64,000 nucleotides of DNA from Roseivirga sp. UBA6052 (GTDB lineage Bacteria; Bacteroidota; Bacteroidia; Cytophagales; Cyclobacteriaceae): NCBI GenBank assembly GCA_002427755.1, contig DIYO01000007.1, positions 54,878-118,877 of the forward strand. The letters run 5' to 3'. The translations under genes were made by a program, and so were the position numbers. How positions within the stretch are numbered: the stretch's first letter is position 1; each line of letters begins with the position of its first letter. A model generated the notes under the pieces. It worked only from the letters and a program-made list of their open reading frames with translations. It was not told the DNA's origin and did not search any database. Positions 43,267 to 50,989 of this stretch are shown in pieces.

Positions 43267-44319
43267 ATGAAGAAATACTTATTCCTATTAATAATCTTTC
43301 CATACGTAGCCATTGCACAAGATGATTTCGATATGAGTGCATTCGAAGAGGCAAGCGATGCTAAAGTTTATGTTAACAATAAGGTATTGGGGCTGAGTCC
43401 TACAAAACTGATAAACATTAGCTACGATTTTGCGACTCAGAACGATTGGACTACAAGTGCTGGCGAAGCTTTTATAGGCAACTATAATAGCGTAGAGAAC
43501 ACCTTTGCTAGGAATCATGGCCTAAGAATTGAAACTAACTATCCCATTATTTCAAATAACAGACTTATCGTTAATGCTTATTTAAATTATTGGGAAAGTC
43601 GACTGAACGTTGGTGGCTCTCAACCTCTAGGTGGTAATTTTAGAGAACCAGCTCCACTTTTGGATCAAAATGAACTACGCACAACTGCACTTGGAGCTTT
43701 TGTTTTTAAGCCTTTAAATGACAAAAACTTCCTGCTATTTCAGATAGAAGGTGCACTCAATGGCAATTACAATTTTGGATCAATTGATTCTGAATTCGAT
43801 AAGACTAAATTTAGCGCTGCTGCACTTTATGGCTGGAAGACAGACGATTATACCAATTTTGCTGTAGGACTAAGTAGGACATACAGAGGAGGTAGATTGC
43901 TTTACATACCTGCTGTTTTATACAACAAAACCTTCAATGAAAAATGGGGATTAGAGATGTTGTTACCTGCTAGAGCTGCAGTAAGAAGAAACTTTTCTAC
44001 TAAGTCGTTCTTAATGCTCGGATATGAATTAGAAGGCCAGAGCTATCATCTACAAGGAGAAAATGGAGGCAATGTTTCTAACGCATTAGACTTTAACGGA
44101 ACAAACGATGCTTGGGAATTAAGAAAATCAGAAATACGAGCTCGTATCTCTTGGGATAAATCCATAACAGATTTTATCTGGTTCAATGTTCAAGCCGGTG
44201 CTTTGATTACTTACAGAATGGACTTTGACTTTAATGCGTCTGCGTCTGATGCTTGGCTCACCAATGATCTCGGAATTCCATTCTACTTAAGATTTGGCAT
44301 CCAATTGGTTAGCCCTTAA
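43267..44319 (+). CDS. Outer-membrane beta-barrel-like protein
   Basis: A 350-residue protein with a signal peptide (MKKYLFLLIIFPYVAIAQ, start chosen at 43267; the longer frame adds 13 residues without signal character). The mature chain has many alternating hydrophobic/polar strands (LRIETNYPIISNNRLIVNAY, FAVGLSRTYRGGRLLYIPAV) and ends in a strand finishing FGIQLVSP. It resembles the DUF6268 kind of outer-membrane proteins, but I am not sure of the family. It is followed 35 bases later by the DUF2147 gene. Confidence 0.72.
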   Translation: MKKYLFLLIIFPYVAIAQDDFDMSAFEEASDAKVYVNNKVLGLSPTKLINISYDFATQNDWTTSAGEAFIGNYNSVENTFARNHGLRIETNYPIISNNRLIVNAYLNYWESRLNVGGSQPLGGNFREPAPLLDQNELRTTALGAFVFKPLNDKNFLLFQIEGALNGNYNFGSIDSEFDKTKFSAAALYGWKTDDYTNFAVGLSRTYRGGRLLYIPAVLYNKTFNEKWGLEMLLPARAAVRRNFSTKSFLMLGYELEGQSYHLQGENGGNVSNALDFNGTNDAWELRKSEIRARISWDKSITDFIWFNVQAGALITYRMDFDFNASASDAWLTNDLGIPFYLRFGIQLVSP

Positions 44320-44354
44320 AGGAATACATTATTAAAAGAAACAATACACTGATC

Positions 44355-44858
44355 ATGACAAAAACTATATCAATACTGCTCATCTCATTATTCTCACTTT
44401 TTGGTGCAATGCCCGAAAGCAACATTCAAAAAGATGCAGACAAGGACCTTATTCTGGGTAATTGGAAGCCAAGTAATGGTCGCTCTGTGGTACAGATTTA
44501 TAAGGGGAATAGCGAAAACGGAGAAGACCCGACTAAATATTACGGCAAGATTGTTTGGCTTCTAGAACCAAATGATGAAGATGGAAACCCAAGAACCGAT
44601 GTAAACAACGATAAGGACGAGCTTAAATCTAAGCCTCTCAAAGGCCTAGTTATCGTTAAAGACATGGAGTTTGAAGAAGTAGACGGGAAAATTGTCTCAT
44701 GGGATGGCGGTACCATCTACGATCCTAATAATGGTTCTACATACGACTTTGAAGCTGAAATAGACAAAAAAAATAAAAATGTAATGGATGGCCGAGGATA
44801 CATTGGCGTATCTCTTTTTGGCCGGACAGATACTTGGACTCGTTTAGTTAGAAAATAA
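44355..44858 (+). CDS. DUF2147-family exported protein
   Basis: A 167-residue secreted protein with a short signal peptide (about 1-20) and the DUF2147 domain: ILGNWKPSNGRSVVQIYK, YYGKIVWLLEPNDEDGNPR, a central GGTIYDPNNGSTY and the end MDGRGYIGVSLFGRTDTWTR. The family folds as a small beta barrel and is widespread in Bacteroidota and Proteobacteria without a known activity. It probably shares a transcript with the beta-barrel gene and ends at the terminator at 44887. Confidence 0.92.
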   Translation: MTKTISILLISLFSLFGAMPESNIQKDADKDLILGNWKPSNGRSVVQIYKGNSENGEDPTKYYGKIVWLLEPNDEDGNPRTDVNNDKDELKSKPLKGLVIVKDMEFEEVDGKIVSWDGGTIYDPNNGSTYDFEAEIDKKNKNVMDGRGYIGVSLFGRTDTWTRLVRK

Positions 44859-44886
44859 TTAGGGAGTACATATAGAAAACGAATAG

Positions 44887-44914
44887 AAAGAATGTCGAAA
44901 GGCATTCTTTTTTT
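44887..44914 (+). terminator. Intrinsic terminator with GAAA tetraloop
   Basis: Stem AAAGAATGTC / GGCATTCTTT (one G-U pair) closed by a GAAA tetraloop, followed by a T-run. It ends the DUF2147 unit. Confidence 0.85.
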
Positions 44915-44935
44915 ATTCCAGCGATCAGAATGTTC

Positions 44936-44942
44936 TACTTTG
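44936..44942 (+). promoter_or_regulatory. Candidate -7 element (TACTTTG)
   Basis: TACTTTG matches the Bacteroidota -7 consensus TAnnTTTG exactly and lies 51 bases before the gene at 44994, just after the previous terminator. The -33 element is weak. Confidence 0.35.
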
Positions 44943-44993
44943 ATGCATCGGTGCTAAATTAATAGGGTCTTTAGATCAAACACATTTTTTAAT

Positions 44994-45461
44994 ATGAATA
45001 GAATTAATTCTGATAAACTAGCCAATTATGCCGTAGTCTTTATCGCGCTTACCGCAGTATTTATTTCCATTTGGCAAGGCAGGCTTATGCAAAAGCATAA
45101 TGAACTAACGGTTAGACCTTATTTTAACTTCACCAAGAACTGGGAAACCACTAATGATACTAAATCATTTTCTCTGGAACTTGCTAACCAAGGTTACGGT
45201 CCGGCAATTTTCCAAGACTACTATATAGAAGCAAATGGTCAAAAATTCGATAATTGGGAGGCGGCTTTAAGAACTTACGGGCTAGACACTTTAATAACCA
45301 GGTCTTCTATATATACTAAAGGTGACGTTTATGCATCTAACCAAAAGCAAATCGTCTTAAGACTTGTTAACTACACACCTGAAATGTCTAAAGATATAGA
45401 ATTAAGGATTGTCTATCAGTCTATCTATGAAGAGGAGTTCGAGATCAGTACAACTCTTTAA
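44994..45461 (+). CDS. Hypothetical single-TM protein
   Basis: A 155-residue protein with one TM helix near the N-terminus (about 11-29, YAVVFIALTAVFISIWQ), then LTVRPYFNFTKNW and a beta-rich domain (SLELANQGYGPAIFQDYYIE) of the kind seen in small membrane-anchored proteins of unknown function. It is followed 46 bases later by an exported DUF1579-like gene on the same strand. No known activity. Confidence 0.7.
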   Translation: MNRINSDKLANYAVVFIALTAVFISIWQGRLMQKHNELTVRPYFNFTKNWETTNDTKSFSLELANQGYGPAIFQDYYIEANGQKFDNWEAALRTYGLDTLITRSSIYTKGDVYASNQKQIVLRLVNYTPEMSKDIELRIVYQSIYEEEFEISTTL

Positions 45462-45507
45462 AATATCATTTCGTTTAGCTAATTATTTGAATATCAATTT
45501 TTTATCC

Positions 45508-46017
45508 ATGAAGACCTTGACTACTTTTCTATTGCTATCTATTTCTCTTTCAATAGTTGCACAAAATTCAAATAGCAATCCTTACCCCTGTGAAAATGAT
45601 CCGAAATACCGTCACTTTGATTTCTGGCTTGGTGAATGGGATGTTTTTGTGAATGGCAATAAAGTAGGAGACAACTCAATTACAAAAGCAGTAGGCGGCT
45701 GTGCCATACATGAAAGTTATACCACACAACAAGGCTATGCTGGCCAATCGATCAACTTCTATGATCCCATTGATAAAAAATGGCACCAGCACTGGGTAGG
45801 TTCAGGACAAGACGTCTACAATTACCTTGAGGTAGATAAATCAGAAGGCATGTTGCAATTTGAGTCCCCGTTCTGGAATCCTCAGAACGGTCAAGTTTCT
45901 ATATCAAGACTAACCTTTACGCTTAACGAAGACGGTTCTGTCAGACAACTCTTTCAAACCTCAACAGACGAAGGCAAAACATGGACCGCTGGTTTTGACG
46001 GTCTGTATAAAAAGTAA
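45508..46017 (+). CDS. Exported DUF1579-like protein
   Basis: A 169-residue secreted protein. The start at 45508 gives a clean signal peptide (MKTLTTFLLLSISLSIVAQ); a longer frame would overlap the previous gene. The mature part has FDFWLGEWDVFVNGNKVGDN, HESYTTQQGYAGQSINFYDP and a KWHQHWVGSGQD stretch typical of DUF1579-like lipocalin-shaped beta-barrel domains. Such proteins may bind small hydrophobic ligands; the function is not established. It is convergent with the first permease of the large cluster. Confidence 0.78.
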   Translation: MKTLTTFLLLSISLSIVAQNSNSNPYPCENDPKYRHFDFWLGEWDVFVNGNKVGDNSITKAVGGCAIHESYTTQQGYAGQSINFYDPIDKKWHQHWVGSGQDVYNYLEVDKSEGMLQFESPFWNPQNGQVSISRLTFTLNEDGSVRQLFQTSTDEGKTWTAGFDGLYKK

Positions 46018-46026
46018 AAATAGCTA

Positions 46027-48405
46027 CTACTCGTTCCTTAAGGTGTCTACCGGATTAGTTCTACTGATTTGAATAGTTTGCACAGCCAGTGTAACCAATG
46101 AAATTAAAACCGCTATAATGGCTGTTACCACAAAGTAACCTGCTGTCAGGTTAATTCTATAAGCGAAACTATTGAGCCAAGTTTCGAGACCGTAAACTGC
46201 TAGTGGAATGGCAATTACACTTGATATCACTATCAACTTTACAAACTGATAGGAGAACAATTTCATCAGATTTGATAGGCCTGCTCCTAGCACTCTTCTA
46301 ATGCCAAACTCATGCTTTCTTTGTTCTGCACTAAAAGCAGCTAAGCCAAACAAACCAAGACAAGAGATAAGCACAGCAAACACAGTGAAAGCTAAAACTG
46401 CTGATGCATTCTGTTCTTCTTTATACAGTTGTCTTTCCAGGTTTTGATCTAAGAAATAATACTCGAGCGGTTCTTGGGTAAATTTAGACCAGATCTCATC
46501 CACCATAGCTGTTGTCACTAAATCAGTATCTATTTTAATCGCTAGCTGATTGTGCTGTTCTGGCGTGTACATAAACATTGCTGGAGAAACAGCATCTCTA
46601 AGTCCTTGAAAGTAAAAATCCTCTACCACTCCAATGATAGTCCAGTATTTTCCAAATATGGTCCCTACAGGATCTTCAAGTCCTAATCCAATAGCTGCGC
46701 TTCGATTAATGACTACTTGTGAATCGTATTTAACCTTTTGCGGATCAAACCACTCCCCTGCTACCAACTCAAAGTCCATTACCTCATGCAGATATTCATC
46801 CGTCATGAAATGAGACAATGTAAAACTGGTTTCTGAGTCTAATAAAGTGGCAGTTGTTGAGTTATTACCATCTGCTGGCACCCTGCTAGTGAAACTTGCT
46901 TCTGTAATTCCCGGAAGCCTTAAGAGCTCTTCTCTCAAAGTGTATTTGGCCTCTTTAATGCCCGGCATATTTCTTAAAACCATCACCTCATCCTTAGTGA
47001 AACCTAAGTCCATATTTCTTAAGAAAGAGATTTGCTTAAAGATGAAAAAGCTGGAAACGATTAGGGTAATGGAAATAGTAAATTGAACAATAACTAAGGT
47101 ATTTCTAAGTCCGCTGGCCCCAGAAACATTCAAAACACTCGATAGCCTCATTCCTTTTAACAATGGAATCATTCTCGCTGATGACAAATAGAAAGCCGGA
47201 TAAGCACCAGAAAGTAAGCCCAATAGAAGTGTGAATACGGCTAAGTAAGCCAATAACTGAGGATAGGACATTAAGGAAATGGAGATATCGGCATTCCATG
47301 TAAGGTTGACAATACGAATAAACAATTCTGAAATACCAGCACCTATTATGGTGGCTAGCGTAGTAATCAAAAGCGATTCTTTAAGGAAAGAAATGATTAA
47401 GCTCCTATGTGAAGCACCCATAACTTTTCTAACTCCTACTTCTTGTGCTCTATAGGATGCTTTGGCCGTTGTCAAATTCATGAAGTTGATGGAAGCTACA
47501 ACCAGAATTATCATGCCTATAATCCTCAGAATAAGTCTTACTTGAGAATCTCCATTTGTATAGATCTCGAATTGTACATCTGACTCTAAATAAATATCCC
47601 TTATTGGCTTTGTAATAAAGGCGATCTTACTCGGGCTTTCAGACCACTCTTGAAAAGTTAAATTTTGATCTGGATGGATAACGGGAAACACCTCGTTTTC
47701 TGTCATTTGATCTATTACTGATTGAAAGTCCTCAACGAGTACTCCCTCTTTCAGCTTCACATAAGAATAACCGCCAATACCAAACCAAGAAGGGTTTCTA
47801 TATTTAGGAGTACTTAATGGAGATATGGCTATATCAAAATCCAGATGAGATTTGAGCTTTTGTGGTGCAACGACCCCTACAATCTTTCGCTCTCCAAAAT
47901 CTACCAATTCGATGAACTCTCCTATTACATCTGTTCTATCAAAAAGCCTTCTGGCCGTAGCCTCAGAAACCACGGCTTCATCAGGATTTAAGAATACTTC
48001 ATTGGTATCTCCCTGAATAAATTGATGATTAAAAATCTTGAAGAAGTTATTGTCCACAGAAAAAGCCCTAGCTAATTTGATGCGTTCATCACCCTGCTTT
48101 ATTTTAAAGCCACCGTTGAAATTGCTAAATCTGGTGTGCAATTCCACTTGAGGCATCTCTGGCAATCGATGTGCTAGGTTCGATGAGCTCATTGCAGAAA
48201 CGCCCATTGAAAAGAAGCTCTCTTCTACTCGGTAAATCCTGTCATAGTCATTGAATCCTACCTCATAGCTATTCTCTTGATAGAGGTAAAGAGAGATCAC
48301 CAAGAAACAACCTATACCTAAGCTCAGCCCAAACAAATTAAGACTGGGTAATAATGGCTTTCTTAGAAATGCCCTAAATGCTGTTTTGAGTCCTATGTTA
48401 TTCAT
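46027..48405 (-). CDS. FtsX/MacB-type permease, cluster member 5
   Basis: A 792-residue inner-membrane protein with two FtsX units: TM1 (about 20-42), periplasmic MacB_PCD-like region, TM2-4 (about 285-410), TM5 (about 435-455), second periplasmic region (about 480-640) and TM6-8 (about 670-785). The cytoplasmic loop motif occurs twice (QEVGVRKVMGA and HEFGIRRVLGA), and the protein ends NPVDTLRNE. There is no ATP-binding domain. It is the second gene of the operon starting at 50794: its start lies eight bases inside the preceding permease gene, so translation is probably coupled. It is therefore under the sigma-54-like promoter at 50842. Confidence 0.92.
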   Translation of the reverse strand: MNNIGLKTAFRAFLRKPLLPSLNLFGLSLGIGCFLVISLYLYQENSYEVGFNDYDRIYRVEESFFSMGVSAMSSSNLAHRLPEMPQVELHTRFSNFNGGFKIKQGDERIKLARAFSVDNNFFKIFNHQFIQGDTNEVFLNPDEAVVSEATARRLFDRTDVIGEFIELVDFGERKIVGVVAPQKLKSHLDFDIAISPLSTPKYRNPSWFGIGGYSYVKLKEGVLVEDFQSVIDQMTENEVFPVIHPDQNLTFQEWSESPSKIAFITKPIRDIYLESDVQFEIYTNGDSQVRLILRIIGMIILVVASINFMNLTTAKASYRAQEVGVRKVMGASHRSLIISFLKESLLITTLATIIGAGISELFIRIVNLTWNADISISLMSYPQLLAYLAVFTLLLGLLSGAYPAFYLSSARMIPLLKGMRLSSVLNVSGASGLRNTLVIVQFTISITLIVSSFFIFKQISFLRNMDLGFTKDEVMVLRNMPGIKEAKYTLREELLRLPGITEASFTSRVPADGNNSTTATLLDSETSFTLSHFMTDEYLHEVMDFELVAGEWFDPQKVKYDSQVVINRSAAIGLGLEDPVGTIFGKYWTIIGVVEDFYFQGLRDAVSPAMFMYTPEQHNQLAIKIDTDLVTTAMVDEIWSKFTQEPLEYYFLDQNLERQLYKEEQNASAVLAFTVFAVLISCLGLFGLAAFSAEQRKHEFGIRRVLGAGLSNLMKLFSYQFVKLIVISSVIAIPLAVYGLETWLNSFAYRINLTAGYFVVTAIIAVLISLVTLAVQTIQISRTNPVDTLRNE

Positions 48406-50794
48406 CTCTCAAAGACATCACTGGATTTACACTAGCAGCTCTGAATGACCTGTAGCCTGTTGTGATAATGGCGATAGCAACCGAAGCCAAAAAACTAATA
48501 ATGAATATTACCGGACCGATGGTAATTCCATATTCATAATCTTGCAACCAGGTATTCATACCAAAATAACCCAGTGGAGCGGCTACCAAGAATGCTATAC
48601 CAACCAGCTTTAAGAACTCTACTAAGAAGTTTGAAACGAGTCCATTTACTGTAGCACCAAGAACTTTTCTTATCCCTAATTCTTTCGATTTTTGATTAGC
48701 CATAAAGGCTACTAGACCGTATAAGCCTAAACAACCAATAAAGATGGCTATGCCTGCAAAAGCTGTAAGCATCTGAGACATCTTTTCTTCGGTCTCATAA
48801 TATGCTCTGATGTTATCATCCACAAAAATGTAATCGAATTCATATTCCGGATGAATCTCATTCCATACTTGTTCTACCTGAGCGATTATTTCTTCACTTC
48901 TGTTTTGATTGATCTTGATTCCTACAGATCGATACTGACTTGCATCGGAGAATATGGCCGTAGATTCTATCTTTTCATTTAAAGTAATGGCATGAAAATC
49001 TTGAACGATACCTACAATTGGATAATTCTCTCCCCAAATTCTAATTTCTTCTCCTAAGGCATCTAATGGGTCGGTGATACCCACTTTCTTTAGATACGAT
49101 TCGTTAAGAATAATCTCTTTCAATGAATCACTCTTCGAAAGCCACTGACCAGCAACTAGCCTTAAGCCATAAGTATCCATATAATGCTCATCCGACATTT
49201 TAATGTAGGTATTGATCTCTACCCTACTCGTATCTGTAATATTGTAGAAAGTATTAGTAGCACTAATTGACCCGCTGAAAGGAGGTGTAGAACTGATCGA
49301 AACCTTTTCAATGCCAGTAATAGCACCTAGCTCATTTCTCCATCTATTTTGAACTTCGGGAGATCTATCTCTCAACTGAAAGGTCAAGATAGATTCCTTG
49401 TTATAACCCATATCAACCGTGTTGAAGAAGTTCATTTGCCGAACTGCCACGACTGTTCCGAAAATCAGTAACTGACACAAGAAGAATTGAAAGACTACCA
49501 ATCCTCTTCGTAGCACAAGGTTGCCTCCTTTTGATGATAAAGATCCTTTTAGTGCATTGATAGGTTTGGCCGATGATAGTACTACTGCAGGATAAAGGCC
49601 AGCCAACAATGAAACTAGAACCAATACACCTAACAAATAGGCTAAGATGGATGGATCCTTAGCAAAGTTTAAGCTGATATTTAAATCGAAGAATTCGTTG
49701 ATCGCAAGAGGCAATAACCTTTCTGTTAAGGCAATTGACAACAATACTGATACAAGCGTGATGAAGAATGTTTCTCCTATAAATCGTAGAACCAACTGCT
49801 TTCTGCTCGAGCCCAAAACTTTACGCATACCTACCTCTTTGGCTCTTTTAACGGCCATGGCAGTAGACATATTAATGAAGTTGAAACAAGCCGTAACGAT
49901 TAGAAACAGACCTATGGCACTATATGTCCACAACATTTGCTTTGAACCTGAACGTCCACTAAATGTACCATAGTCATCGTCAAAGTGATAGTTGGAAAAA
50001 GGAACTGCTTCATAAGTTCTCCATTCGCTGGCATCTTCTCCATGATACTTATCCGTGATGGCAACTAACTGTTCATCTATTCTTTCAGGTGTTATACCAT
50101 TCTCTAATTCTACAAACAATACATTATCGCTGCTGATGCTATTCCAACTGCCCATGGTTTCTCTTCCATTTCTTTTCGTCTCCATAGACATCATAAAACC
50201 AAAAGGAAAATCAGAATTATCAGGAGCATCTTCCGCTACAGCAATTACTTGAAAATCTGTGGTCTTATTGAAACGAACCGTTCTTCCCACTGCAGATTCA
50301 TTAGGAAAATATTTAGTGGCTAATTCTTTAGAAAGAACGACCATATTGGGCTGGTCAAAATTATCAAGACTTCCTTCTAATATCGGCCAGGTGAACATCT
50401 CAAAGAATTGAGGCTCTAAATAAACCAGATCAGGATTTTCTTCATAGTAATCTATAGTTCCATCAGCTTTACCAATAGAAATCAAACCATATCTAAAATG
50501 GGAAACCAAGGTGGCATTGGCCAAACCGACTACATCCTGTCTTACCGCATCTATCATGGGTAGTGGTACACCTCCTTGTGTGTACTCAGTACCATCAACT
50601 ATATCTAAATGACCTATTCTGTAGATATCATCTTTTTTCTCATGGTACTGGTTAAAACTTAGTTCTTCCTTTACAATAAGAAACATAATCAAGCTGCAAG
50701 TGATACCTAAGGTCAGACCAGAAACATTGATCAATGTGAAAACCTTATTCTTGGCGAAGTTTCTAAGTAATATTTTGATATAGTTCTTAAGCAT
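48398..50794 (-). CDS. FtsX/MacB-type permease, cluster member 4
   Basis: A 798-residue paralogue, first gene of the second permease operon. Same two-unit architecture, with loop motifs KEVGMRKVLGS and KELGIRKVLGA and the end NPVMSLRDE. Upstream are a TGGCAC-N5-TTGG promoter (50842-50857) and two tandem GTTTGTTTTTGATAYA elements (50922-50961), which point to sigma-54 control by the NtrC-type regulator of the cluster. There is no adjacent ATPase. In MacB-like systems such proteins couple cytoplasmic ATP use to periplasmic movement; the substrate here is unknown. Confidence 0.93.
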   Translation of the reverse strand: MLKNYIKILLRNFAKNKVFTLINVSGLTLGITCSLIMFLIVKEELSFNQYHEKKDDIYRIGHLDIVDGTEYTQGGVPLPMIDAVRQDVVGLANATLVSHFRYGLISIGKADGTIDYYEENPDLVYLEPQFFEMFTWPILEGSLDNFDQPNMVVLSKELATKYFPNESAVGRTVRFNKTTDFQVIAVAEDAPDNSDFPFGFMMSMETKRNGRETMGSWNSISSDNVLFVELENGITPERIDEQLVAITDKYHGEDASEWRTYEAVPFSNYHFDDDYGTFSGRSGSKQMLWTYSAIGLFLIVTACFNFINMSTAMAVKRAKEVGMRKVLGSSRKQLVLRFIGETFFITLVSVLLSIALTERLLPLAINEFFDLNISLNFAKDPSILAYLLGVLVLVSLLAGLYPAVVLSSAKPINALKGSLSSKGGNLVLRRGLVVFQFFLCQLLIFGTVVAVRQMNFFNTVDMGYNKESILTFQLRDRSPEVQNRWRNELGAITGIEKVSISSTPPFSGSISATNTFYNITDTSRVEINTYIKMSDEHYMDTYGLRLVAGQWLSKSDSLKEIILNESYLKKVGITDPLDALGEEIRIWGENYPIVGIVQDFHAITLNEKIESTAIFSDASQYRSVGIKINQNRSEEIIAQVEQVWNEIHPEYEFDYIFVDDNIRAYYETEEKMSQMLTAFAGIAIFIGCLGLYGLVAFMANQKSKELGIRKVLGATVNGLVSNFLVEFLKLVGIAFLVAAPLGYFGMNTWLQDYEYGITIGPVIFIISFLASVAIAIITTGYRSFRAASVNPVMSLRDE

Positions 50795-50841
50795 ATTGTT
50801 GTTGTTTTGAGTTGCTTTTGGGCTCTATTCAAAAATCATTT

Positions 50842-50857
50842 ACCAATAAAAGTGCCA
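50842..50857 (-). promoter_or_regulatory. Candidate sigma-54 promoter of the second permease operon
   Basis: On the minus strand TGGCAC (50857-50852), five bases, then TTGGT (50846-50842). This matches the -24 box exactly and the -12 box TTGCW except for one base. Transcription would begin near 50832, about 38 bases before the start codon at 50794. Confidence 0.7.
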
Positions 50858-50921
50858 TAATTATAACTATCTAATTATTAGTAACTTATAGACAATTCAA
50901 TGATTTTATAAAGCTATCTTA

Positions 50922-50938
50922 GTTTGTTTTTGATATAC
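50922..50938 (-). promoter_or_regulatory. Candidate activator site, proximal copy
   Basis: GTTTGTTTTTGATATAC as read on the plus strand. The first base is 70 bases from the first base of the -24 box of the adjacent sigma-54-like promoter, about 90 bases upstream of the predicted start of transcription. It has a partial dyad TGT...ACA-like shape, suiting a Fis-type helix-turn-helix. Confidence 0.65.
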
Positions 50939-50944
50939 CAAAAC

Positions 50945-50961
50945 GTTTGTTTTTGATACAC
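50945..50961 (-). promoter_or_regulatory. Candidate activator site, distal copy
   Basis: GTTTGTTTTTGATACAC, the second copy, exactly 23 bases from the first, so on the same face of the helix. Both copies lie in the 195-base gap between two permease genes. Confidence 0.65.
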
Positions 50962-50989
50962 TTTCCACACGTTACAAGCCCAGACAGAA

